Positions 12,153 through 23,395 of a DNA stretch of 64,000 nt are shown in pieces. The translations under genes and the position numbers were made by a program. Origin of the DNA: Phascolomyces articulosus (Eukaryota > Mucoromycota > Mucoromycetes > Mucorales > Lichtheimiaceae); contig JAIXMP010000012.1 in assembly GCA_025677815.1 (NCBI GenBank), positions 806,001-870,000 on the forward strand, written 5' to 3'. A model generated the notes under the pieces. The model had not been told where the DNA came from and did not search any database. It saw only the letters and a list, made by a program, of their open reading frames with translations. Position 1 is the first letter of the stretch. The number at the start of each line of letters is the position of its first letter.

Positions 12153-13543
12153 ATTATATTTCTATATAGATTGTATAATAAAAAGAGGCGAGTAGCAAAA
12201 AAAAAAAAAACCAGAAAGAAAAGTAAAAAGGACTCTTTAATGAATAACACATCATGCTTTTTGATGACTCTTCGGATATTTAATATTTGCGAGGCATAAG
12301 TAAAAGTGCATCAATCTTTTTGTTGGTGATGAAGGGTCACGACAATAAATATAAATGTATCTTTTTTATACATTAAAAAATTATGACAGAAAAAAAAATA
12401 CGAGATATCATTGATTTCTTATGTAGAAAATGATGATTCATATCGTGCTGTTTTTTTTTTCTATCTGTTGGCTAGAATCGATATTAGCCATTCAATAATA
12501 ATATCAATTTAAACGAGGAATATTTCTCATTCAGCAATGATAAATAAAGGAGATGCATTCTTGCATATCAGTGATATGAGTGGCTGAAAATACACATTTT
12601 TTATTGTTTATGCAAGGCCGCTTGAGATTAATTTCTATATCCTATTTAATAAATATCTCCTTGAAAACTGTTACCTATATGATAATTCTTACATTCATTT
12701 TCCTTTATGATAAGTGATCTTTAAAAGTAGTAGCTTATCAAATCTACTACCTACAAGATAGTTTACAGTGTAACGTATACTCTAAAATAATTTTTGAGAC
12801 ATGCTTGGCATAATCCCAACGTATCACTAACGTAATACATCTTGCTCTTATACTTCTTACTGTATCTCTTGAGTAAGAGTACCCGTGAACTTCTACTTTT
12901 GTTAGTATTAATACTGATATAACAGAACACCATAACCTTGTCAAGGTAAAAAATATATAAATCATTGTGCTGCTGAACAAATAATGAATACGTATAGCTA
13001 CATGCTTATATCTATCTATCATACAGTTATAGAGACTTGCCATTTATATACTTGCGCAATATTCGAGATGTATGTCTCTAGGATGAGCCCTGCGTTAATC
13101 GCTGCAACAAAAATAGCCCTATTGTATTTCTACACCTTCTTTTGGGTAAATGGGGACAAGCTCCAAAATTTTGAAATAATTGCAGAATCCAAAATATTAC
13201 AGTATCCTTTCTTACGTACATTATGAGCTGTATATTATATAAATTTATACTATTGATCCTTTAGTAATTTTACAATAATTCACTACTGCACAACATAATG
13301 TATATGTTTTTACAGATATCAGTTTTTGGAAGGTAAACAAAAATTTAATAAAGGGAAAATAAAGGAAGCATATATATATAGTTTGACATAAAACTGGGAG
13401 AATTCAAAATTATATTTAAGTGGTGTACGATATTTTATGCCATAATAAAATCTTTTAATTCATTGTTGAAAGCGTCACCCCCCCCAAAAAAAAAATTGTA
13501 AAATCTTCCTTCAGAATCATCTGGACCATCTGGACCACGTTCC
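12153..13543. other. Intergenic region, no gene seen
   Basis: AT-rich DNA between the CTLH/CRA gene start and the 3' end of the first HET pseudogene. Short open frames at 12747-13043 (-) and 12984-13226 (+) overlap each other, have no recognisable motif and lack splice-consistent extensions, so they are not called. Confidence 0.5.
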
Positions 13544-14862
13544 TTAGGTGTTATACAAGCCATGCAAATAAATACCTATATCCCTGTATAAGTCTCAAGT
13601 AATATTGGTGTCATTCACACACTTCTTGAAAACAGGAAGATAATAGACATTGGTACAGCTTTCGGGAATCAATAATGAAGGCGGTAATTCTCCCATATCT
13701 TTATAATTTAAATTTTGGGATTTGAGTTAAATAGGCAAAAGAATGCATTCTTCACAGTCTTCGGTGAATGAGAGCGGTCTTATTCGCATGGCGGAAGTAC
13801 TTTTGTGTAGCTGGTAGTAGTGGGTAGCGTAAAGCGCTGAATAATCTCTCATGAATATGAACCAATCCATTAAACCAGTATCATCTTCCAACACCAATTT
13901 CGATCCCATGGACTGCTTTTGATCTGTGACCATGGCATCCTGTTGGTCGCATAATTGTTTATTGCGAGATAACCGTAAAAAACAACCATAATAATAGGGT
14001 GCAATAGATAGTTTCATGTAATACTTGGTTGCTACGTGAAGGAACATAATATCACAGATAAAATGGGGTGAGTGAAACAGTGTAGTTGTGGTAGAGACAT
14101 GGTAAACTATATGAGATCCAGTAACACCGGTCCAGGAAGGTAAATGATGGCTCTTCATTGTATTTACTTGAGTTTCTGTACCATCTGAATGGAGATTGGA
14201 TCCAAAGCAGAGAACAGACAAGTCACTGGTTCCAGTGGTCCGATGAAAATGATAGAAGAGTGCTTTAATATCAATATTATAGTTGATTTCCATATCCTTA
14301 AACATATTAGGGAAAATGTTGGCTAAGGAAAATTTTTTGTCATGTTCCCGCGAGCTTGTTCGGAAGTTCAGGCATCCACATTGAAAAATCATCACCTATG
14401 GCAAGTATATCAGAATTTTGAAGAATATACACCATAGATGCAATGCATTTGTATGATTTCTTGTTGTTTCATTTCTTTGTCCACCTGGTCAATACATATT
14501 TTATCGTACCACAAGTATTCAATCTGGAAATCATTGCATATTTGCTGGAGAAGCTTGCCATAAGTTACATGTCTTGTAGTCTTACTCATGACGGACGGGG
14601 AAGATTTTACAATGTTCTCTTCTGTTGGTATCATGATGACCGAGTCATCCATACCAACCCCAAAGAAACGCATGAGTTTTGCGACAAATCCATTTTGACC
14701 CATATTGTACCCTTCCACAATACAGTGTTTGCCATTGTCAATGCAATCATAATCACCATCCTCTCTTTTTATAACTTATCTAGATTGAAACACTGACGAG
14801 TTACCTGGGTCAAAATTCTCCTGCAGTTGCATGGAGTCAATACTGGGTAGTATCCACTTCAT
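13544..14862 (-). pseudogene. HET-domain (heterokaryon-incompatibility-like) gene, degraded
   Basis: The HET core is visible on the minus strand around 14718-14410: HVTYGKLLQQIC, IEYLWYDKICIDQVDKE, then IIQMHCIYG. It resembles the HET signature of a hydrophobic strand followed by W-x-D-x-x-C-I-D-Q and an IY motif. A second frame (14395-13727) carries SDLSVLCFGSN and LPSWTGVTGSH, which recurs in the HET relative near 37 kb (SSWTGVHGKH). An in-frame TAA at 13727 is followed by coding-like sequence in the same frame (MGELPPSLLIPESC... KKCVND). That run is broken again by TGA at 13595 and TAA at 13544. The frame also breaks between the two blocks, and the region with the usual R-x-W-T-x-x-E motif is missing. 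A 5' exon (14862-14806) ending at a GTAACT donor can be proposed, but its intron would be only about 40 nt. HET domains trigger nonself-recognition cell death in ascomycetes; the role in this group is unknown. Confidence 0.65.
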
Positions 14863-15887
14863 CTAACGTCCTTTTATTGCGACAGTATGTTATGTACATT
14901 TTCCCAGTACGTATGTCTTTGTATTTTTTTAATTTTTTTTAGAAAAAAAAAAGATTACTACCAAACTAAAGAACAAAAACATTCTAAGAAAATACAATAA
15001 TTACCTGATACCTACAAGCTATTCTTGAGGCTTCACCTATATAGAAAATAACGGATCTGATAGCAAGAATACAATAACAATACTTTTGTATAAAGTATTT
15101 CAGACGTTGATAAGCAGAAAATATAAATATAAGAAAAGAAAAAGATATTTATCGTGTGGAGGTGAACTATAAAGTGTATAAAAATAACTATGGACAAGCC
15201 CAAAAGGTAGTCCGATTTGGATGATGCTAAGGAGTTGTTTGGAAGAAATCAATAAAGACAAGGAATCCATACGTAAAAAACAATGGATTAAACATACCAT
15301 TATGGCTGCATGCTGTTTTTTTTCATTAAGCCATTTCAGAAGGAGCAGTACCAGGTAAAATGAAAAAACACTGTTTATATGTAGTGATAAATCACAATCA
15401 AATAAAATATATAATTGCTACGTAAATAAAATAAAGATTATAAAAAAAAATCGAGCATTCATTAAAGAACTATGAATGAAAAGATGCGTTTCTACTGAAA
15501 AGATGAACTGATTAAGGTAACATATTTATACAATTATCTAGTTATATTGTTATTGGGTCTTGGATAAACTGAAAACGTTCTATTATTAAAAACAAATTAA
15601 AATATATTAGCATCAATACATTTTGTAAACTTCGAATTGTTTGAAGTATATATGATGAAAACTACAGAGGACAAGTATCAAAAAGTATCTCAATTGTTTC
15701 TTCCCCCCCGAGGTAAACTCTAGCACAAAATGATAAAACTTTTCAATTAAATATTTATAAAAAGAAAAGCAAATGTGCTTCATGATTTTATTGTTATATT
15801 CGTTCATGACTCTTAAACCATTATGAAGAAAATAATAGAGTATCATTCAATGAATTCTCTCTATTATCACAATTAAAAAAGGTTCAT
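14863..15887. other. Intergenic region between HET pseudogene and small proline-rich ORF
   Basis: About 1 kb of AT-rich sequence. Two short minus-strand open frames (15300-15100, 15846-15613) are Phe/Tyr/Leu-rich and unrecognisable. The N-terminal part of the HET gene (a CALSYSW-type motif) was looked for here and not found. Confidence 0.45.
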
Positions 15888-16429
15888 CTATCGTCGTGTT
15901 TGCCGTATGGGTCTTGTAGGTGTTACTGGTATAGCCGGGTGTGGTGGTACCGGAGGGGTAGGGTTATCACTATATAAAAGTCGAAATTATCATTGTTATA
16001 ACAAAAATAAATAATATTAAAAAGTATATGCAATGGTGGTTTTCAGCCATCGATGATAAACTGTAGTGATACAAAAAATGATTCTTGCTTACCGTTCATT
16101 AATCTTTTGTTAATGTGAATATTCAAAAAATATATAAATAATATATATATAAGCAAATTTTAAATAAGTTATTGCTATAATTTTGGTCGCTACAAGATTT
16201 ATCATATGGGCTGATTATATTACGCCTTAAAAAAATAACTTACACAAGGTTCTGGATATGAGGGTCCATCTACAAATAATTGCGTTAATTTTGATTGTTT
16301 TATATTAGAAATATACAAGAGAAAGAATTCTTTGGTGTAATATAATACAACACATCTAATAAGTGGTATACGATATTATTGTAGCAACTTACTTAAAGAA
16401 TCATAGGCTGGATAGTTGACAATTGACAT
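15888..16429 (-). CDS. Predicted 51-aa proline-rich protein with an 11-nt microexon
   Basis: Four exons join in phase: 16429-16393, 16269-16244, 16103-16093 and 15969-15888. All introns are GT...AG, three with GTAAG donors. The peptide begins MSIVNYPAYDSL, continues GPSYPEPC and ends in a Pro-rich run (PTPPVPPHPAIPVTPTRPIR). The third exon is only 11 nt; it is required because joining exon 2 directly to exon 4 gives an immediate TGA, while inserting it restores the frame. No signal peptide or membrane segment is seen. I do not recognise the protein. It lies about 1 kb upstream of the first HET pseudogene on the same strand. Transcript evidence would be needed to prove it; alternative readings are a decayed longer gene or a noncoding transcript. 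Confidence 0.45.
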
Positions 16430-18129
16430 TTCGTTGAATAAAATATTCTTGTCGGTTGAGAAAAAATATCAACAAAAAAATCGTCATTTTTATATCTTTT
16501 GCTGTGAGATGGGTGACATGACAAAAGGGATAACGTTCCACGGAATGATGGTATATAAAAATAATAGTTCGGCTCAGCATTAAATTACCAAACATTTCAC
16601 AAAGGCTTTTAATTTAATCACCCGACCTGTGTAAAACAGAGCTTAATATTCTTTTCATCATTCAGCTCTGATGGGATGTGAATAAATGAGCTAAATAATA
16701 ACAAGAAGGGAGGTCTGGAAGGTTAGAATACATTACAGGAACTTAGGTATCGTAAATAGGGGGATTACAGAACCGGAACCCAAGATGCAGTAGAATAATA
16801 GTTGTTCTTATTATTGAACTATTGCTATGGTCCAAGTCATGGCGAATTACTTTTTACATTAATCATTCATCAGCGATACTACAAAGTGAATTATATTTAA
16901 TAAATATAAAGTCCCACGGTGTAATGATGATAGGACCTTCTCCCCCTTAAAATATATCAACAAATACCATGTGCTTAAGTGTGTGGGAATTAAAACTCTT
17001 GATTCTGGATGCTAGACAGTGTTGATGAAAATATCTACGCGCCACTAAAAAAAAGCCCAAAGGTACGCCATTATGCTACATACATGGTGTCCTTATATAC
17101 TTTTATGGCGCTCTTTGTACAACAGCATTTCTGTAGAATAGCTAATATGGTAAAGATAAAGAGGTGGTAGTACAGACTTTCCCCATCAAAGCAGGGAAAT
17201 GTATATGGATTTTTCTTCACGCAAATAATTTGTACCTTGTTATCTGAAAGCGGTTTGTTGTTGTTAAACATTCCACAGTAAGGCGATATCAACATGTTTT
17301 CTCACTATTCTAAACCAGCGGTTATATATCTACATTGACTATCTTGAACAGTCCTACTTCATCGAAATTAATGGGGTTTATAAGTTGCTTTCTAGTAGTA
17401 GTGTGCATATTCTAATTGCATGTTTATCTCAAAATCTCTGCACTACAAAAGACAGAGCTTAACCTAGCGTTTGTATCATTAATCATATTGTAAGAAAGTA
17501 GGAAAGGGAACCAAACAGAAATATATCACGAGTTACACTATTTTACTACACAGGAAATATAGCCTTGCTGATTTTTATTACGTCAGTCTGTCTAAATGCG
17601 GTCTTCTCCAAATTCTTTTTTGTAACGATTATGCCGGATAACATACAAATTTTTAGTTTGATAAGGTCATCGTATTGTACCATAATAAACAAAAAATAGG
17701 AGCTTGAGTACATACGTAACTATATAAGGAAGACTACAAACTTCATTTTTAAAATGGAAATTAGTCAAGCCAAGCAATAATGACGTACCACACGCATCTC
17801 TCTCTCTCTCTGCGTCTCGGTGAGTGTATGTACAGTAAAAAAACGAATGATGATAAAGAAGTAAAGAAGTAGACTATGTAGTTGTGAGTTCTACATAACC
17901 AAATTGTATTTGTTTCACGTAATCCCAAGCCAGGATCTATTTGTCCGTATCGCCTGTTTATTTATCAGGGGTATTAAATAATAACAAGAACAATCAGGAT
18001 GATATGTGCAAGTGGAAATGGTAGCTAAGAAGAGATCAAGTTAATAATAATAAATCACATCTATAGAACAAGATTTCTGGATCATATTACTTAAAAAAGC
18101 TGTTGCGTAAGATCATCATAAGAACGCCA
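16430..18129. other. Intergenic region left of the MULE
   Basis: 1.7 kb without a supported gene. A minus-strand frame at 17295-17071 (74 codons) and several shorter ones have no motif. A CT-repeat occurs near 17798-17812. The sequence becomes somewhat less AT-rich than the flanking DNA. Confidence 0.45.
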
Positions 18130-18304
18130 TATGCTGTTTGTGGTACCATCCAAATCAAGAAAAATAAACAAAAAGCGCACATGTTTCTTGTTTTTTTTTT
18201 TTTTTTTTTACACATAAACTTTCATTTATATATATTTATATATGCTATCATTTGCTATGAATCTATTCCCAGTCACTATTATAAGCCATCGCCATCAACA
18301 TCGC

Positions 18305-18589
18305 CATCAAGTCATCTGTGCTATTAGACTGATATCTTCCACCTGTCCTACTATTACAAAGGCGTTTTTTCTTATGCAAACTTGACACGGCAGATTCAAA
18401 AGAGATCAGCTTTTACTTTTGCCAGCTTATATTTAGACACGTCAGCACCTCATCGCACTCTTATTACTATCATAGAAAGCTCATTCCATTTTGCAATTTG
18501 GACTGTCAACCCTAAAACCGACGACGAATACCTCTTTCTTTGTTTTGAAAATCGATTCTTTTCCATAGTAACATAATACAGCCTGTATT
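18305..18589 (+). repeat. MULE left terminal inverted repeat, 285-bp identical core
   Basis: This block starts CATCAAGTCATCTG and ends ACAGCCTGTATT. Read by eye it matches the reverse complement of 25237-25521 base for base. It contains a 64-codon open frame (18382-18576) that occurs unchanged in the other arm; no motif is recognised in it. Immediately outside, the left arm has a 12-bp tandem duplication (CATCGCCATCAA twice) absent from the right arm. Confidence 0.9.
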
Positions 18590-20287
18590 GATCCTATCCA
18601 TAAAAAATGGCTCATTTTTTTTATCAATCTAGACCACGAAGGGACTAGCAGCTACGAGAAAACAACAGCAGCGACAACTTCTTGCCTCGAGGTCGTAAAT
18701 TGCACCAAACATCACGCCATTCTCGGCATGATCATCCCGAAACTTATGGATAAGGATCCTGTTATCGCTTGAACCCTTGTTTCGTGTGGAACTGGAGAAA
18801 CATGGCAGCATCAATTGATAATAAGGAATTCAAGCTGTATGGATGGACAGATTGATGATGATTTACAGGTAATTGGTATCGTTTTCATGATAGTCGTGAT
18901 GAATGAGGGGTTATATACATCGTGTGAAAAAAAACGTTATTGTCATTAGAAACTGGAATGTGTTCAGTTATGCATCATGCTACTCAATTGTTTCCCTCCC
19001 TCGTGTCTTCTCACAGGTTCGATGGTCATATTTTGAAAAAAAAAAAAAAAAAGACAGATCCAGCAGGGTGATAGAACAAGGCAAGTGTTATCATGCCTAT
19101 AAACTTTCAAGGGTTGTTACATGATGCTGCCGAATGGGAAGTAGGATAAGTGTGGCTTTTGGATGATTTGTTGGTGTATCCATCAAGAGCATCAAGTCGT
19201 GGATATCTTTTTTCATTCTGTAATTTCTGTAAATACAAACTTATATATAGAAATCAAATATCGATGAAACCCTTTGAATTTTTTTTAATGATGATTACAT
19301 TGTCGGGTATTATTGGTTGAAGAAGTGTGAATGTGGATCCTGGTTGGGCTTATTATCATTAGAATTGTTCTCTTGAGCTTATTTCATATAAATATACATT
19401 CTGACTGATTTATGTGTACCTGCTGAAAAAAAGCGGAGAAACCGTGTTTGTGAAACATATAGGTTAATGCATATACAATGATCATGAGACGTGGCGGTGA
19501 TATATTTTATTCTCTTTGACAATGTACGATTTATTCGGCATTGCCTTCTTTTACACCTCATTGCAACATAATTGCTAATATATTACGGATGGATAACGAA
19601 TGCACTGCTCTGCAATAATAATAAGAATAATAATTTCAGTCGACTAACTTTTTTTTCCATTCTTTCTTTCTTTCACTCAGAACCAAGCTTTTTACAAAGA
19701 AAAGACATGTGATTGACCACTATTTGAATCAGCGTCTGCCGAAACGAGATTCTGGCACCAAACCATGGGAGTGATGAAGACGTTGTATATTATTTAGTAT
19801 ATTAAAGGAACCATCAACAACACTTTTATTATTATTATTATTATTATAGATATGTCTTACCATTTGATTACAGTAATGCTCAAAGGCATGCCACCTTGAA
19901 CAATAAAACAATCCAATTCATCTAATCAATGTACAAAAATGATTGATCCGATTTTATAAATGAAGTAGCGAAATGAGAAGATTATGCATCATCATCCTGT
20001 CACTTATTACAACTTCGAAATCCATTGATATATATATATTTTTTTTTGGCTCATCCCTTGCTCTACTCTCCTCCCTCTGATACGGGTGAGTGTTTTTTTG
20101 TGGGGTTTTTTGATTTAGCAGCTGACAAAAAATTGAAATAGGCGAGAAGAAAAGCAGTCGGGGAAGAGGAAAAGCAGTCTATACGCAATTAAATGAATAC
20201 ATTAAAAGGATACTCTTGTAAATTGTTTGAATTATTCTTACTTCTTAATTACTTCCAATTACATTATCACTGTTTTATTACTGTACC
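18590..20287. other. MULE 5' internal region, no intact gene
   Basis: 1.7 kb between the left arm and the transposase start. The first 250 bases (18630-18815) are less AT-rich, with CAGCAGCGACAAC-type sequence open in two frames, but no motif is seen. A GGCTCAT motif occurs near 18610 and near 20050. The region probably contains the transposase promoter. Confidence 0.45.
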
Positions 20288-23200
20288 ATGTCTTTCCCTC
20301 AATTTCCTGATGGTAAAAATATTTACCAAATCCAACTTCGCGAAGCTAAAAAGGAAAACAGCAAAAACAACGAAAAAGAATATGTGTATGACATGAGCAT
20401 TGGATGGCAGCTTTTCCAAAGAAATTATGGCCACATCAAGAATGGCCTCAGTATCACCAAGATTTGTTTGGGTGCAGTAAACTGTACCAATAAGTCGTGT
20501 GGCAAGATAATCAGACCCATGAGTACGCCTAAAGGTATAGAAAAGCAGGTCAAAGGCACTTGTGAATTCTGTAATGAACACTCCTTGCAGCACATTTGTT
20601 GTTCAGTTAGAGTGAACTTCAAGTTTACTGGGAGAATAGGTACACTTGACCATCAAGGCACACACACTCATAACAGGTTTGAACCATTGCATGACACCAT
20701 GGAAGTTCTTGACCAAGTGGAGGAACGTGTGCTTGAATGCCCGTCAGAAACAGCATACGCGTTGAAAGTTGGCACCAGCAGTATACGTCCACAACAACCA
20801 GCACGACCAATGATCAAAATCAGCAAGACATTGCATCGTCTCGGCAAAATTAAACGTTACCGACGTAATTTTCTTGTCAAGAGAGGAAAACTCCCTTCAA
20901 GCCGCCCCTCATTGGAATCTGCTAGTGACGAGCTTGGTAATCTTATTGAGGAGTTTCCCGATTACCTCCAATCGACCGATATAACACCCGGCAAATTCTG
21001 CATTACGTTCTGTGCCCCAACTGTTGCTGCTCGTGTCGATTTTCAATCTTACCCTATCCTCACCGACGTCACATACGATTGTTTCTCGAAGGGTTATTAC
21101 CTGTGTTCTACAAATATATTTTTTGAAGAGACGGGTAAGTTTGGTGTGGTTTTTCAAGCTGTTCTTGATGGTTTGACAGCCACACATTTCAAGGCTTATT
21201 TTCTATCCTTCTTTCGTACCTTTGCATTTGCATTTGGCAAGTCAGACGAGGAACTGGATATTAATTTTTCGGGGCTGGTAAGTGTATAAAATGATCTACT
21301 GTAGTGTAGATGGTTGGTGATAGAATGAGTGTTTTGATGGTGAGCGAGTGATGGGGTAAAAGGCTTGGATGAAAAGGTGATTGGTGAAAGAGTGATGGGT
21401 GAAAGGGAAAGGGTATTGAGAGGTTCAGTTAATGAAGTTTGTGATAAGGATATGGGTATGAAAAAATGTCTTGAGCATGTGAGCATGTTTGATATAGAAG
21501 GAGCATATACTATATGGACGAGGGGAGGTTGTAGAACATAGAATAAGGACGTGAAAACAAGTAACTTAACAGCCACAATATTGTCGAGTTGCATTGTAAA
21601 CATGAACGGCGAAACCGGCTGTATTTTGATTGTATTGCTTACTGGTACGTGATTTTTGAATGTATGAACTATATATATATATTGTTATAGGTTATGGATT
21701 TTTCCCAATCCCAACGTCAAGGTTTTCTTGATGCGTTTATGGATGCGTTTCCTCGAAGCAACATTGATGCAACTACGCTCCTTCGTGGATGCTATCATCA
21801 TTGGAAGCAGTCGGTCCAGCGCATAGTCAGCAATCACTTTGTCGTTCCTCGTGGCTTTGATGATAATTTTTTGAATTTGACGAACAAGATGTATAATGCC
21901 AAAACCGAAAAGACATTCAATAGTGCAGTACAGGATCTACACAACGAATTTCCAAACTGCCATCGTTGGTTAAAATGGTGGACAAGAGATGAAATTGCGG
22001 TAATGATTTTCAGATCAAAGGCTGTCTTGAAGAAAGAATTGCAAGAAAATAAATGTCGTACAACCAATGGCATTGAGGCGTACCATCGAGATCTTTATAG
22101 GATTGTTCATGCCAAGAAACCAGTGATTGAAACATTACGTCAAATGTTTTATTACTTACAATCACTGGAAAAAGACTTTGAATGCTTTGACAATGGCTTC
22201 AGAGTTAAAGACACTCAAAATAAAAGGTATTATCATATTTTTGTATGATTAGCTAGTGTACTTATATATTTCTTTTTATGATAGTTCAAAGCCAAAGAAG
22301 GAGAGATTTATAAACGATGGACGTGCACCTGACACTACCAAAGCTCTTCTTGGTCATGGTTAGTACCCGATTTTCATTTATTGTACTGTTTACATTTTGA
22401 TATTTTATATATATTCCATACATTTACATTAATGTGTTGTGTTATATAGGGGAAGAAAAGAAAAAAGAAAAGAGTGGTGATGAGAAGGGAAAGGTTGACG
22501 GCGATAAAAAAGACCAGCCGAAGGAGGAGCATGGTAAGTCGAGACGAGAATTGTTGGCAGCCAGGCGCGAGCAGCAAGCAAACCAAATACGTGAAGAATA
22601 TAAGGAGAACAAGAAGAGAAGAAGAATGGAAGAAGAGGAACGCGAATTAAAACGAATGAAGATGATAAATGAAAAGTCTGCTAGGTGAGAAGGCAGATTG
22701 CCGATAACTGATAAAAAAAAAGAAACATGGTATGTTTTTAAAATTTATAACTGGTTATGTTTTATTTGTATAGAGAGAAGATGTTTAAGCCGATGGTCCG
22801 TGAGTTTAACCTTCTTCCCATGTCGGATTTACATATGCGCCAGTTCAAGTTGGATAAAGAAGGCGTTATTGGGAGATATAGCCCTGTTGATGATGGTAAC
22901 TGTGGTTGGCGGGCTGCATCTTTTGCAATTTATGGAAAAGAAGACCAGTGTTTTGTTGTCAAGTTATGTATGAAGACAAAAATGGAACAGCAATCGACAC
23001 TGTTTAAGGATATGTTTGGTGAAACACTTTACCATAAATTGATGAAGAAGTTTGATCAGCCAGAAGGACCGGTGACAATGGGGTTGTGGTTTGACAATCT
23101 GGAATGTCCAATTGTTTTAGCTCAAGTTTATAATCGACCAGTCATTGTATTGACAACTCCCATTGAAGCATCATTTACATTCTTGCCATATGTCGAAACA

Positions 23201-23395
23201 GAGAATACAGATGACGACAAAACCCCCATTATATTACACTTGGATAGAATACATTTCTATACAGTTATCATGAAAGACGAAGCAATTAATCATATGCAAT
23301 GGCCACGTTTGGAACTCACCTATGAACCTTATGTGAAGAGAAAGCAACTATCAACAACATGGTTGGATTTTTATCACCAAAGACACCATATTTAA
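20288..23395 (+). CDS. MULE transposase fused to OTU-type cysteine protease
   Basis: Five exons join in phase: 20288-21277, 21691-22226, 22285-22358, 22450-22684, 22774-23395, giving 818 aa. Residues ~60-128 form a WRKY/GCM-like zinc module (C60, C66, C71, C92, C95 and a GTLDHQGTHTH end). The MULE catalytic core follows: an aspartate in LTDVTYD (D260/D264), D333 in VMDFSQSQR, the C-x-x-H motif CYHHW (C364, H367) and E459 in NGIEAYH. Residues ~500-625 are a Lys/Glu/Arg-rich coiled linker. The C-terminal ~170 residues look like an OTU deubiquitinase: YSPVDDGNCGWRA with nucleophile C655 and IHFYTV with histidine H772. The transposase cuts and rejoins the element ends; the OTU domain would remove ubiquitin. 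No stop or frameshift interrupts the reconstructed frame, so it may be functional. Exon 1 could read past its donor for three codons only. Confidence 0.82.

Noticed and set aside
17071..17295. 74-codon minus-strand frame
   Set aside because: No motif, no splice-consistent extension, composition like its surroundings.
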